DNA from: Thermoanaerobaculia bacterium
GTDB taxonomy: Bacteria; Acidobacteriota; Thermoanaerobaculia; Multivoradales; J023
Direction: 5' to 3'
Assembly (NCBI GenBank): GCA_030431255.1
Contig: JAUIJL010000016.1
Coordinates: 124,001-188,000 of the forward strand
Length of the DNA stretch: 64,000 bases
The first letter of the stretch is position 1. Each line of letters opens with the position of its first letter. The notes under the pieces are model-generated. The model did not search any database. It was not told the DNA's origin and worked only from the letters and a program-made list of their open reading frames with translations. The position numbers and the translations under genes are program-made. This document shows positions 27,201 to 36,687 of this stretch, in pieces.

Positions 27201-27873
27201 CTACGCCGGCACCGACGCCGAGCTCACCCGCGTGGTGTCGGACCTCTTGTCGAGCCAAGCCGTGCCCTACCTGGCCGCCTGGCGCTACAAACCCTCGGGC
27301 CTGCGCAAACGTCGAGCCTGGGAGCAGTGTTGGGACCTGCAACGCCGGGAAGACGCCATCGACGCCCGCGTCGCCCTGCCCGAAGACCACCCGGATCACC
27401 TCAAACCCGCCGACGCCGAGCGCCTCAAAGCCGAGCAAGTCGGCGACATCGCCGTGCCACCCAAATACGCCTCCTCCGACTTTAAGAGCGCCGTCTACTG
27501 GCGCTGCCGCGGCAAGCTCGACGTGCCCAAAGAACGCTTCATCGCCGTGCCCGGCAGCGAGCGCTCCACCGAGCCCACCCCGGTCTACGGCTGGGCCGGC
27601 TGGAACCCCCTGGAACGGGCCAAAGCCCTCGCCGCCTTCTACTTGGAAATGAAAGAAAACGAAGGCTGGCCCCCCGAGCGCCTCGTGCCCCTGCTCGGCG
27701 GCATCCTCGAGCAAGAGCCGTGGATCCGCCAATGGCACAACGAAGAAGACGGCCAACAAGAGCTGGCCGCCTACTTCCACACCTTCGTCGACGAAGAGGC
27801 CCGCGACCTGGGCCTCACCGTCGACACCGTAAAAGCGTGGGAGCCGCCGTCGAAACGGCGCCGGCGGCGGTGA
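24250..27873 (+). CDS. pglX: BREX type 2 adenine-specific DNA methyltransferase PglX
   Basis: A 1207-residue protein if started at GTG 24250, which has AGGGAG 7 nt upstream and gives the usual family N-terminus (VIDRLRLLGDLKPLLATLEDDL). The track start at 24178 has no ribosome site. The methyltransferase core shows motif I DPTCGSGHFLLGG (~234) and the catalytic NPPYI (~372) of N6-adenine enzymes. In BREX-2 it marks host DNA and takes part in restricting phage. The target-recognition region (~residues 550-830) is encoded by a clearly AT-richer stretch than the rest, suggesting exchange of that module. Downstream, the stop overlaps the GTG of a TIR-STAND gene (GTGA). Confidence 0.95.
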   Translation: MIDRLRLLGDLKPLLATLEDDLRARLGAHDELDAGWRAEYEAAREARRTGDAYAAWRDQQLTQVGVAWLLGCVFLRFLEDNALVDAPGLAGPGERLEQAVERHLLYFREHPELSDREYLLSLFEAAAGLPGASEVFDPAHNPLWRLGPSGDGARALLDFWQQRDPDSGELIHDFTDPDWDTRFLGDLYQDLSEAARKRYALLQTPDFVESFLLDRTLGPALEAFPLEEVRLLDPTCGSGHFLLGGFERLLDRWLGHAPEINVRELVQRALDAVAGVDVNPFAVAIARFRLLVAALRACEVHSLRAAPSFRLNVACGDSLLHGPRFGTGSIGATRGTQTSLLDVDPLAFVYETEDRDALRRILGRQYAAVVGNPPYITVKDKALNQAYRQKYGSCHRQYSLAVPFFERFFELATSGDASEPAGFVGMITANSFMKREFGKKLVTDFIPNLDLTHVIDTSGAYIPGHGTPTVILLGQNRSPVKANVRAVLGIHGEPSTPSDPSQGKVWRSIVGSIDEPGFENEFVSVSDKPRKLYGSHPWTLTGGGAVELKAKIESHSEQVLADLIEVVGFAAITGLDDLYIVEDSATSSRLGLHLTRSFVTGSKVRDWEILNPKVSIWPYEEDLQAIKMTEYPNILYFMWPFRTLLLSRKRFGKPFAEIDCAWFEWRELYREKFESPLSITFPFVSTHNHFVLDRGAKVFNRHAPVIKLPADATVDDHLALLGLLNSSVACFWLKQVCFAKGGDLVGREGARLSKSLWEDRYEHDGGKIGKFPLPPEKPIDRARVLDSAARSLREESPDHLMVTETPSKERLQAGEAKSDSIWHEMVFRQEELDWWCYRAYGLLDEDLNWSGDPVPLKLGERAFEIVLARKMAAGELQTEWFVRHGSQPITDLPDHWPEDYRRLVARRIQEIADNKNIRLIELPEYKRRWQRESWESQQERALQNWLLDRLETDRVWKGEPALLGVTAITDRLRAEQGFQEVVELYAGTDAELTRVVSDLLSSQAVPYLAAWRYKPSGLRKRRAWEQCWDLQRREDAIDARVALPEDHPDHLKPADAERLKAEQVGDIAVPPKYASSDFKSAVYWRCRGKLDVPKERFIAVPGSERSTEPTPVYGWAGWNPLERAKALAAFYLEMKENEGWPPERLVPLLGGILEQEPWIRQWHNEEDGQQELAAYFHTFVDEEARDLGLTVDTVKAWEPPSKRRRRR
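25900..26740 (+). other. AT-richer mosaic segment covering the PglX target-recognition region
   Basis: Hand counts of 60-bp lines give 47, 47, 47 and 37% GC for 25921-26160, against 72% for 25021-25080 in the same gene. Codon use changes with it. The frame remains intact. The boundaries are approximate. Confidence 0.7.
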
Positions 27874-29960
27874 AAGATTTTTTCATCAGCTACAACCACG
27901 CGGATGAAGCCTGGGCGGAGTGGATAGCTTGGCAGCTTGAAGAGCGACTCGGCTACCAGGTCGAAATCCAGGCGTGGGATTCGAGACCGGGAGAAGTCTT
28001 TCCCCACAAGATGAAGACGGCCATAGAGACGAGTCAAGCGATTGTGCCCGTCCTCTCTCCGGGCTACCTCCGATCGGACTATACACATCCGGAATGGTAC
28101 GAATTCTTTTCCCGAGACCCGAACGGTGAGCTGCGATTGATCCGACCCGTCCTGGTCAAACCAGGTGGTGAGGCACTGCCTTTGCTGGGCACACGCATCT
28201 TCACTGATCTGGTCGGGAAATCGGAAGAGGAGGCCCAGGAAGCATTATGCAAGGCCTTTTCCGAGGGACGTGCAAGACCAGAAACATCACCTCCTTTTCC
28301 GGGCGCCGCTACTACATTGAGAGAAATTCCGTTTCCAGGTCGACATGCTGGAATTCGTCATCTTCCTTGGGCGAGGAACGAGAATTTCAGGGGTTATGAG
28401 TCGGTGCTTGAAGAGCTCGAAGCTTCTCTGAATCGAGGGGTGGGCAGAATCCAGCTCACGGGTTTGCCTGGGGTCGGCAAGACATCCGTCGCCCTGGAAA
28501 TGGCCTATCGAATGGAATCCAACTTGGACCTTCTCTGGTGGATCGACGGCTCCGACTCTCTAGCACTGGAAGAGGATATCCAAGCACTGAAAGGGCAAGC
28601 TGGGATCGAGGATCTGCGGCAAGATCTGAGAAACCGTGGCCGCTGGTTGATCATTTTCGATTCGGTGGAGAGTCTTGAAGAGATCGAAGAGATCTTACCC
28701 ATTGTGGACGGAGGGCTGAGCCTAGTCACGAGCAATCGTCGGGATCCGCGGTTGGAGGAGATTTCGATTGACGGTCTTGATGTAGCCACGGCGATGGAGT
28801 TGCTTTGCGTCCGTGCGGCCCGAGAAGTGGACCTCAGCGATGTCGGCAGCTCAGAGGTAGAAGAGGTAGAGCTCTTGGTGAATGAGCTCGAGCGGTTACC
28901 GATTGCCATCGAGCAGGCCGCGCTTTTCATCCGCCGTTCCGGCATGGAGATCGGCGAATATCTGGACTTGCTGCGCTCCGAGCCGGAAGACGCCTTGTCC
29001 GGAACAGCGCCATTGGACTACCGACGAGGCTTGGTCTCGGTTTGGCGCCTTCGACTCGAGAGGATAGGTGAAGAGAACCCGCCGCTCAAAGTCTGGCTAG
29101 AGTGCATGTCCTGGCTACCGTCGGTAGTTTCGCGAGATTTGAGTCAAGCGATAGCGCGGGTGCTCGTGGAGTCGTCGGAGTCGAAGTTTCAAATTGAAAG
29201 CCTGTTGGCGGAAGGCTGTGATACCTGCGCGGTTCGAGTCGAAGATGGCGGCACCATGAGCTTTCATGGCCTTTTGCATCGTTTGACTAGGCGTTTATGG
29301 ATGCGTTCTGTGGAGTCGCGAGCCGAGTGGGAAAGCCTGGAGCCCTTATCTGCGGTGACCATGGGCTTGCTCGAATACGGTAGGGAACTATTGGATGCAC
29401 CGACCCGAGAGCCCGCGGAGCGCCATTTTCTTCAGGCTGTTCAGGAGTTCCAGTTTTGCCTCGAAGAGATCGGGTGGGAGGATCGATGGCCGACGAAAAC
29501 TACAGATCTCCTGCAAGTAGCGGGAGACGTTGCTCACCAATCGGAAGAATGGAGCTTGGCTCGAAAATGGCATGAACGGGTTCTATTGGATTCAGTCGGT
29601 TTGACCCACGAGGAGAGGGTCGATTTGTTGTTGGATCTTTCGGAAGCTTCGATGGAAGAGGGCTTGCTCGAAAAGGCCGAAGTATTTCTGGATCGGTTGG
29701 AGCAAGCCGAGCAACAACGGCCCTTCCGCAAGCCCGAGACAGAAGCGATCCTCGCGTATCGGAGAGGTGAGCTGGCAGAGATGCACCAGGATTGGGACCG
29801 TGCTCGGCAGCGCTTTGAAAGTGCCTTAGCCCTAGATCGCGAGATCTCAGATGTCGAAGCACAGAAAGCCGACCACGAGGCGCTGGCTCGGGTCTTTGAG
29901 AGCTTGGGGCGATCCGAGACGGCAGCGGAACATAGCTCGGCCGCTCAACGGCTAGGGTGA
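27870..29960 (+). CDS. TIR-NB-ARC-TPR (STAND) protein embedded in the BREX-2 operon
   Basis: A 696-residue protein from GTG 27870, whose TGA overlap with pglX (GTGA) implies translational coupling; the track start lies inside pglX. Residues 1-~110 are a TIR domain (KDFFISYNHADEAWAEWIAW; HPEWYEFF carries a plausible catalytic Glu). Residues ~190-440 are an NB-ARC NTPase with Walker A LTGLPGVGKTSVALE (~198), Walker B RWLIIFDSVE and ERLPIAIEQAALFIRRSG. The C-terminal ~250 residues are TPR-like helices (AYRRGELAEMHQDWDRARQ). Bacterial TIR-STAND proteins sense a trigger and kill or arrest the cell, often through NAD+ cleavage. Here it would share transcription with BREX-2 and may be a back-up layer. 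Its GC is lower than that of pglX or pglY, so it is probably a later insertion. Confidence 0.9.
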   Translation: MKDFFISYNHADEAWAEWIAWQLEERLGYQVEIQAWDSRPGEVFPHKMKTAIETSQAIVPVLSPGYLRSDYTHPEWYEFFSRDPNGELRLIRPVLVKPGGEALPLLGTRIFTDLVGKSEEEAQEALCKAFSEGRARPETSPPFPGAATTLREIPFPGRHAGIRHLPWARNENFRGYESVLEELEASLNRGVGRIQLTGLPGVGKTSVALEMAYRMESNLDLLWWIDGSDSLALEEDIQALKGQAGIEDLRQDLRNRGRWLIIFDSVESLEEIEEILPIVDGGLSLVTSNRRDPRLEEISIDGLDVATAMELLCVRAAREVDLSDVGSSEVEEVELLVNELERLPIAIEQAALFIRRSGMEIGEYLDLLRSEPEDALSGTAPLDYRRGLVSVWRLRLERIGEENPPLKVWLECMSWLPSVVSRDLSQAIARVLVESSESKFQIESLLAEGCDTCAVRVEDGGTMSFHGLLHRLTRRLWMRSVESRAEWESLEPLSAVTMGLLEYGRELLDAPTREPAERHFLQAVQEFQFCLEEIGWEDRWPTKTTDLLQVAGDVAHQSEEWSLARKWHERVLLDSVGLTHEERVDLLLDLSEASMEEGLLEKAEVFLDRLEQAEQQRPFRKPETEAILAYRRGELAEMHQDWDRARQRFESALALDREISDVEAQKADHEALARVFESLGRSETAAEHSSAAQRLG

Positions 29961-30095
29961 AGAGCGCGCCGGGCCAGGCGTGGTGCGGCGAACGATACGG
30001 TTCCCCCTTCCTGCGGTTGAGGCCGAAGGCTTCGCTAAGGGTGGGGCGCCATTCCCTCTGGCCCGAGCCTCCATGGGCCCGATATCATCACGCCC

Positions 30096-33000
30096 ATGAC
30101 GAAGCTCAAAGATCTCATCCACATCCCCGAACGGGTCCACCGCGGGGATTTCGTGCTCAAGCTCACGGACGGTTTGGCCACCGCCGAGGAGCGCCGTAAA
30201 ACCCTCGACAGCTACGTGGTCACCGATCAGCTGAGCCGGGCCTTCAACGACGCCCTGTCGTTCATCCGCAGCGCTGTGGAGGGGGACGGGGGCCGCTCCA
30301 AGGCCGCGTATTTGCACGGTAGCTTCGGCTCCGGCAAGAGCCATTTCATGGCCGTGCTGCATTTGCTGCTCGGTCACGATGCGGACGCGCGCTCGATTCC
30401 CGCCTTGGCGCCGGTGGTGACAGAGCACGATACCTGGATGCAGGGTCGCAAATTCCTGTTGGTGCCCTTCCACATGATCGGCGCGTCGAGCATGGAAGCC
30501 GCGGTGTTGGGGCAATACGTGGATTATGTGTTGCGACTGCATCCCGACGCGCCGATGCCCGGCGTGTTCGTGTCCGAGTCTCTATTCCACGACGCCCTCG
30601 AAATGCGCAAGAGCCTGGGTGACGAGGCCTTCTTCGCCCGGCTCAACGAAGGCGGATCCTCGGCCGCGGCATCGGGCTGGGGCGCCCTGGCGTCCAAGGG
30701 GCAATGGGACGCGGAGCGATTCGACGCGGCGATCACGGCCCCGGCCGGCGATGCCCGCCGCTCGAAGCTGGTGGGCGCGTTGGTGGACCGCTTCTTCAAG
30801 AGCTACCGCCAGGTGGCGAGTGCCTCGTCCGCTGTGAGGGACGGACAAGAGCTGTCGGAAGGATTCGTCGACCTCGACACCGGCTTGGCGGTGATCAACG
30901 CCCACGCCCGAGACCTGGGTTACGACGCCCTGGTGCTCTTTCTCGACGAGCTGATCCTGTGGCTCGCCAGCCGGGTGGGCGACCTGGATTTCGTGTCGCG
31001 AGAGGGGCAGAAGGTCTCGAAGCTGATCGAGTCCACCCGTGCCGACCGGCCCATTCCCCTGGTGTCCTTCGTCGCCCGCCAGCGGGATTTGCGGGAGCTG
31101 GTGGGCGAAAGTGTGCCCGGCTCGGAGAAGCTGAGCTTTGTGGAAACCCTCAAATGGTGGGAAGGACGTTTCCATAAGATCTCGTTGGAAGACCGCAATC
31201 TTGCCGCCATCGCCGAGCGTCGCCTGCTGCGGGCCAAGGATCCGGCGGCTCGCCAAAAGCTCGAAAACGCCTTTCAAAAAACCCTCAAGACCCGCTCGGA
31301 GGTGATCGAAACCCTGCTCACCCGCGAGGGCGACCGCAAGCTCTTCCAGCAGGTCTTTCCGTTCACCCCTGCCCTGGTGACGGTGCTGGTGGCGCTGTCG
31401 TCGGTCTTGCAGCGGGAGCGCACCGCCATTCGGGTGATGTTGCAGCTTTTGGTGGACCAGCGGGAGACCTTGGAGCTGGGGGATCTGATTCCGGTGGGCG
31501 ACTTGTGGGACGTGATCGCCGAGGAGGCGGAGCCGTTCTCCGACGAGATGCGTCGGCATTTTGAGAACGCCCAGCGGCTGTACACCCAGAAGATCTTGCC
31601 CCTGCTCGAAAAAGAGCACGGTTTGGAGCCCGGCCACGGCGACGTATTACCGGCGGACGATCCGCGGGCGGAGCGTCTACGCAACGACGGTCGCCTGCTC
31701 AAAACCCTGCTGCTGGCCGCTCTGGTGCCTGACGAGCCGAGCCTCAAGGAGCTGACCGCCGATCGCTTGGAGGCGCTCAACCACGGCACCATCCGCGCAC
31801 CCATCGCCGGTCGTGAAAAGCACGAGGTCATGCGGCGCATGAAATCGTGGGCGTCACGGGTCGGTGAGCTCAAAATCAGCGAGGGAGCGCAGCAGCCGAT
31901 CCTGTCGATTCAGCTCTCCGGGGTCGATACGGAAGCGATCCTGGATCGAGCCCGGGTGGCCGATACGCCGGGAGCCCGCAGCCGCAAGATCCGCGAGATG
32001 GTCTTCGCCCAGGTGGGGGAGGGCATTCAAGAACAAATCGACAACGTCTATCGGTTCACTTACGTCTGGAAGGGCACCCGGCGTCGAGCGGAGGTGGTAT
32101 TCGGCAATGTTCGAGAGATGAGCGACGATCAGCTGCGCCACGTGGGCCACACGGACCGTGTGTTGATCGATTTTCCGTTCGACCCCGGCCATTCCCCGGC
32201 GGACGACCAGGCACGAATTCAGAAATTTCGCGACCAACAAGGGTCTGCCCGCACCTTGGCTTGGTTGCCTCGTTTTTTCAGTCCGGAAGCCTTGCGGGAT
32301 CTCGGCACCTTGGTGGTGATGGACCACGTGCTGACCTCGGACGATCGCTTCCGCCAGAGCTCGGAGCACCTTTCGGCCGTGGATCGTGCGGCGGCCCGCA
32401 ACCTGCTCGAAAACCAGCGCAGCGCCCTACGCCACACCTTGGAGCAATACGTGTTGGGCGCCTACGGTGTGGCCACGCCGCCGCCCGGCTGCTTGGACGA
32501 TTCCCACGAGCAGCTGGCGCCGTTCCACAGCTTGGACGACGGTTTCGATCCCCGTCCGCCCACCGGCAGGGACCTCGGCCAGGCCCTGTGCAACGTGCTC
32601 GCTCAGCGCATGGAATATGTCTTCCCGGCCCATCCGGATTTGGGTGAGGAGCTGGTGGAGAAGCGTGAGGTGCGAAAGGTCTACGACGAGATCCGTCGGG
32701 CTTTCGAGCAATCGGAGGACCGTTTGGCGGTGGATAGTGTGCCCATGCGGGTGCTGATGAAGCGCATCGCCGAGCCCCTGCGGCTGGGCACGATGTACGA
32801 AACCCACTTCGTGCTCGACCGCCACTGGCGACGGCACTTTGATGCCCTGGCGGCGGGTGCTCAGCCCACCGTCGGCCAGTTGCGGCAACGTTTGGACGAG
32901 CCCGATGCCATGGGCCTACCCACCTTGTTGCAAAACCTGATTCTCTTGGTCTGGGCCGAGCAGACGGATCGGGTGTTCCGTTTCGGCGGACCTGTGGATC

Positions 33001-33881
33001 CCACCCTCGACGATCTGCGCGACGAGCTGACCGTGGAGGAGCAGGACCTGCCGTCGGACGAGCATTGGTCGGCCGCCACCGAGCTGGCGGGGCACCTATT
33101 CGGATTGTCCTATTCCTCGCGTCTTAAAAATGCCGCGAATGTCGCCAGATTCGTCGGCGAGGTAAAGGATCGCGCCGGCGATCAGAGCCCCGACGCTCGA
33201 CGATTGGTGGAGCAGCTGAAGCTGCGGCAGAACGAGTGGGGCCTGGGGGACACCGAGCGCTTGCGCACCGCGGAGGAAACCGCGGAGCTGACCGCCGAGC
33301 TGTCGCGAGTCAGGCCGGAAGAGGTGCCTTCGATTCTGGCGTCGGTCCGTTTGAAGAATACACCCCAGGCCTGCGCCCGCAGCTTGAAGACCGCCGCCGC
33401 TCTGTGTCGACAGATGCAGGAGCTGAAATGGCATTTGATCCGCTCGGCGGTGGGTTTGACCGATGCTCGCCGAGAAGAGGGGCAAGCCTTGCGCACGCGG
33501 CTGTTGGACACGCTCAGCCGGAATGAGCTGGCCAAGGGCCTGGGCCCCGAGCTGGAAAGCCTGGAAACCGAGGCGGCGGATCTTTTGGCGCGGGCGGTCG
33601 CAATGCCCGCGGCCACGGAGCCCGGGCCGAGCACCTCGGCCGGAGCAGAAGAGCCGACGCGAGAGTCGTCGAAGCCTGAGCCGGCCCGGGCCGAGTCACC
33701 GTTGGAGCGTGTGGCGGCGGGACCGGCCGAGGTGACGGGCGAGGTGATGGGCGGCGGTTGGCAAAGCCGTCGATTGAGCTCGATGCGAGATCTCGCAGAG
33801 CTTCGAGCCGAGCTCGAGCCCACTTTGAGCGACGGGGCCGTGGAGATTCGATTCCGACCCGTGCCGAAGGACGAGCGGTGA
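30096..33881 (+). CDS. pglY: BREX type 2 ATPase PglY
   Basis: A 1261-residue P-loop ATPase, the family's normal size. Walker A is LHGSFGSGKSHFMAVLH (~residue 68-83), and Walker B is DALVLFLDELILWLASR (~283). The N-terminus HIPERVHRGDFVLKLTDGL is typical of PglY/BrxC-type proteins. In BREX it is an ATPase subunit needed for defence, probably in a complex with PglX and PglZ. ATG at 30096 follows a 135-bp gap after the TIR gene, so it may have its own promoter. Its stop overlaps the pglZ start by 4 bp. The last ~200 residues are Ala/Glu-rich and low in complexity. Confidence 0.94.
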   Translation: MTKLKDLIHIPERVHRGDFVLKLTDGLATAEERRKTLDSYVVTDQLSRAFNDALSFIRSAVEGDGGRSKAAYLHGSFGSGKSHFMAVLHLLLGHDADARSIPALAPVVTEHDTWMQGRKFLLVPFHMIGASSMEAAVLGQYVDYVLRLHPDAPMPGVFVSESLFHDALEMRKSLGDEAFFARLNEGGSSAAASGWGALASKGQWDAERFDAAITAPAGDARRSKLVGALVDRFFKSYRQVASASSAVRDGQELSEGFVDLDTGLAVINAHARDLGYDALVLFLDELILWLASRVGDLDFVSREGQKVSKLIESTRADRPIPLVSFVARQRDLRELVGESVPGSEKLSFVETLKWWEGRFHKISLEDRNLAAIAERRLLRAKDPAARQKLENAFQKTLKTRSEVIETLLTREGDRKLFQQVFPFTPALVTVLVALSSVLQRERTAIRVMLQLLVDQRETLELGDLIPVGDLWDVIAEEAEPFSDEMRRHFENAQRLYTQKILPLLEKEHGLEPGHGDVLPADDPRAERLRNDGRLLKTLLLAALVPDEPSLKELTADRLEALNHGTIRAPIAGREKHEVMRRMKSWASRVGELKISEGAQQPILSIQLSGVDTEAILDRARVADTPGARSRKIREMVFAQVGEGIQEQIDNVYRFTYVWKGTRRRAEVVFGNVREMSDDQLRHVGHTDRVLIDFPFDPGHSPADDQARIQKFRDQQGSARTLAWLPRFFSPEALRDLGTLVVMDHVLTSDDRFRQSSEHLSAVDRAAARNLLENQRSALRHTLEQYVLGAYGVATPPPGCLDDSHEQLAPFHSLDDGFDPRPPTGRDLGQALCNVLAQRMEYVFPAHPDLGEELVEKREVRKVYDEIRRAFEQSEDRLAVDSVPMRVLMKRIAEPLRLGTMYETHFVLDRHWRRHFDALAAGAQPTVGQLRQRLDEPDAMGLPTLLQNLILLVWAEQTDRVFRFGGPVDPTLDDLRDELTVEEQDLPSDEHWSAATELAGHLFGLSYSSRLKNAANVARFVGEVKDRAGDQSPDARRLVEQLKLRQNEWGLGDTERLRTAEETAELTAELSRVRPEEVPSILASVRLKNTPQACARSLKTAAALCRQMQELKWHLIRSAVGLTDARREEGQALRTRLLDTLSRNELAKGLGPELESLETEAADLLARAVAMPAATEPGPSTSAGAEEPTRESSKPEPARAESPLERVAAGPAEVTGEVMGGGWQSRRLSSMRDLAELRAELEPTLSDGAVEIRFRPVPKDER

Positions 33882-36670
33882 TCGCGCCGACCCGCGCCCA
33901 GGTGGAGGCCCAGGTGCAGGGGGTCTTGCGCAAGCTTCCCGACGCGCGCCGGATCGGCCTGCGGGCCGGGCGTTGGACCGGTGAGACCCACCTCGAGCTG
34001 GCGACCGATGGGGGGCCGCTCCGGCTGGAGCTGGTGCCGTGTCGGTCGGTGTTGGAGTTGCGTGAGCGCTTGGCGGAACCGGAGCCGGAGAGCACGGCGA
34101 ATTCTGAAACCGACACCGTTCGGGTGTTCCTGGCCGATCTGGCACCCAACGAGCTGGGCGCCGACGTGACGTCGCGTTTAGCCAAAGGGCAGCTGATCGA
34201 GCTCGATCGCTGGCTGGCGGTACGGGAGCTTTTTCAAGCCCGACAGCTCGACCCGCGGGTGAAACGTGAGGATTGGATGGCCGAGGCGTTGCTCGAGTGG
34301 GCGCCGCCCAAGGGTTATTTGCCGGTGGTGGGCGGAGTGCTCGATGAAGGCACGGCACGGCGGGCGATCCTCCACGAGGTATTGGGATTGGGGCCGGAGA
34401 GCCCGACCCGTGGGAGTCTTTGGCAATGGCTGTGCACAGAGGAAGCTCAAGAGCGATGGCGAACGGCTCCGGAGCCGCTCAAGAGGTGCGTCGCGGGTTG
34501 GTGGCGACCGTCCACCGGTGAGGTGGCCCAAGTGGCCCGCGCTCTTCTCGACGGCGACCGGGCGGAGCACGCCCTGGCCCTCGGCTTGCTCGTCGAGCAG
34601 TTGGGCGAGCGGGCGAGGTGGCGATTGACGGAGCGCTATCTGGCCGGTGAAACGTTGTCGGAGGCCGCCTACGAGCAATGGTCACAAGCGGTCCTGGAGG
34701 CGATGGAAGAGCTTCAAGCTGAACAAAATCGAGCCGAGCTTCGAGAGGTTGGGGACCGGATGGAGATCCTGTGGGCGGAGCTCGAGGATCCGGCCCACGA
34801 AGCCGAGTCGCGGGCCATCCAGAACGACTGGCTGCCGTCGGCCTTCGAGCTTCGTCTGGATCGCGTCAGAGAAGCCTTAGAAGGCGTTCTCGACGGTGGC
34901 TCGCCGGATGCTCTGAGGGCGGCGGAGGCGGCTGCCCGCAAGCTGCGGGCCCACCGAGCGGGTGACAGCTCTCGATGCGACGTGTTGGACGCAGCCCTGG
35001 CACTGATGCGTCGAGAGTCGGCCCGGCCGGAGACTGGTCCCAACCTGGCGTCGTCGATCCTGGCCTATGCGGACGACGGGTCGTGGGCCGATGCGGCTCG
35101 GCGGCGGCTGAGCTCCGGCGATTCCGACCCGAGGATGTCGAGCCTTTGCCAACGGGTTCTGGAGCTCGCAACGGAGCGCAGGGAAGCGGAGAATCGGCGC
35201 TTCGGTGAAAGGATTCGAGACGCCGGTGCCGCCGTGCCCGAGCACGCCCGCCTTGCCGGTTTGGAATCGGTGATCGACCGATGGCTGGTGCCCTTGGCGG
35301 AGCAGGAACGAGTGCTGCTCTTGGTGCTCGACGGCTTGGGTCAATTGGTGTGGCGGGATCTCCGCCCCGGACTGCTCGACGCCGGTTGGCAGGAGTGGGT
35401 GAGCGAGCCCGGTGGGCGCGCCCAGGCCTTGGCTCTGCTACCCACCGAAACCCAAAGCTGTAGGACGAGCCTATTGTGCGGCAAACCGGCCTCGGGCACG
35501 TCCGTGGACGAACGCAAAGGATTTGAAGGACATCCCGCATGGACCGCTCGATCGCTCCGCGCCGCCTACGTGGCGCCCGGGAGTCTGCGACAGTCCCGCG
35601 CCCTGCCCGACGAGGTGGTGCAGCTGATCCACGGCCCGGCCCGGGTGGTGGCGGTGGTTTCGGCCGATGTGGATGCCCATTTCGAGAGCGGCAGCGATTT
35701 GCGAGAGCCGTTCTCTGTCGAGACCTTGGGATCGCTCAGCCGACTCCTGGAGGAAGCGGAAGCGAGCGACCGGTGGTTGATGGTGACGGGCGACCACGGT
35801 CAGGTTCACGGTTCCGGTCTGGAGCGGCGACTGGTGGAGGTCGACGCGGAGGTGGGCGACGGACGTTTCGGTGCCCGGCATCGCTCGGCGGAGGGGCCGA
35901 CGCGGGCCGAAGAAGGCGAGGTCGAAGTCGCCGGCCGGCGGGTGATTTCCGGCTCCGAAGGTCCGGGAGCCGGTGGCAAGGTGATCGTTCCCTGGAGCGA
36001 GAAACTGCGCTATCGGCGGGCCGGGCGGGCGGGGTATCACGGGGGTGCCACGCCCCAGGAGATGGTGGTGCCGGTGTCGGTGCTCGGCCGAGTGGGCCGT
36101 CGTCTCGAGGGATGGCTCACCTTGGAGCAGGATGCAGCTCCTCCGTGGTGGAGCGCGCCGGAACCACCGGCTTTTAGGGCCGAAACGGAGCCCGCAAAGA
36201 CCGGAGGTTCAGGAACCGAAGCTCCCGAGCGCCGCCGTCGGGCGGAAACCGGGAGGCGTCGGTCCTCGGCTAAGAAACCTACGGATTCCCGCCAGCTCTC
36301 CTTGCTCGGGCCCACGGAGCCGGAAGCGGCTGCAGAGCAGAGCGAGAAGCAAGCATCGCGACCTTGGCTGGAGGCCTTGTTTCAATCACAGGTGTACGCC
36401 CAGCAATTGTCGTTGGTGGGGCGACGGCCACCGTCGAACGATCAAGTCCGGCGGCTGCTCGCAACGCTGGACGGTGAAGGCGGCCGGTTGACCCGGGCGG
36501 CACTGGCCCACCGCCTGCAAACCCATCGGCTGCACGGACTGTTGAGCCAGGTGGGTCGATTGTTGAACGTCGACGGCTTTTCGGTGATCACCGTCGACGA
36601 AGCCTCCGACGCGGTGACCTTCGACCGGCAGCTCCTGTGCCGTCAATTCGAGCTTGACGCCGAGGAATAG
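33878..36670 (+). CDS. pglZ: BREX type 2 phosphatase-domain protein PglZ
   Basis: A 930-residue protein from GTG 33878 (GTGA overlap with pglY); the track start 33758 is inside pglY. The PglZ alkaline-phosphatase-fold domain is seen at ~480-700: LLLVLDGLGQLVWRDL (~481) with the metal-binding Asp, SADVDAHFESG, and MVTGDHGQVHG (~637) with the second metal site. PglZ is the signature protein of all BREX systems. An Arg/Glu/Pro-rich linker (~790-830) precedes a helical C-terminus. It lies between pglY and brxD, in the expected order. Confidence 0.94.
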   Translation: MIAPTRAQVEAQVQGVLRKLPDARRIGLRAGRWTGETHLELATDGGPLRLELVPCRSVLELRERLAEPEPESTANSETDTVRVFLADLAPNELGADVTSRLAKGQLIELDRWLAVRELFQARQLDPRVKREDWMAEALLEWAPPKGYLPVVGGVLDEGTARRAILHEVLGLGPESPTRGSLWQWLCTEEAQERWRTAPEPLKRCVAGWWRPSTGEVAQVARALLDGDRAEHALALGLLVEQLGERARWRLTERYLAGETLSEAAYEQWSQAVLEAMEELQAEQNRAELREVGDRMEILWAELEDPAHEAESRAIQNDWLPSAFELRLDRVREALEGVLDGGSPDALRAAEAAARKLRAHRAGDSSRCDVLDAALALMRRESARPETGPNLASSILAYADDGSWADAARRRLSSGDSDPRMSSLCQRVLELATERREAENRRFGERIRDAGAAVPEHARLAGLESVIDRWLVPLAEQERVLLLVLDGLGQLVWRDLRPGLLDAGWQEWVSEPGGRAQALALLPTETQSCRTSLLCGKPASGTSVDERKGFEGHPAWTARSLRAAYVAPGSLRQSRALPDEVVQLIHGPARVVAVVSADVDAHFESGSDLREPFSVETLGSLSRLLEEAEASDRWLMVTGDHGQVHGSGLERRLVEVDAEVGDGRFGARHRSAEGPTRAEEGEVEVAGRRVISGSEGPGAGGKVIVPWSEKLRYRRAGRAGYHGGATPQEMVVPVSVLGRVGRRLEGWLTLEQDAAPPWWSAPEPPAFRAETEPAKTGGSGTEAPERRRRAETGRRRSSAKKPTDSRQLSLLGPTEPEAAAEQSEKQASRPWLEALFQSQVYAQQLSLVGRRPPSNDQVRRLLATLDGEGGRLTRAALAHRLQTHRLHGLLSQVGRLLNVDGFSVITVDEASDAVTFDRQLLCRQFELDAEE

Positions 36671-36687
36671 GGAGGCGAAGGAAAAGG

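Noticed and set aside
26923-27780. Minus-strand ORF of 285 residues
   Set aside because: Antisense shadow of the pglX 3' part; Gly/Val-rich without motifs.
30582-31637. Minus-strand ORF of 351 residues
   Set aside because: Antisense shadow of pglY.
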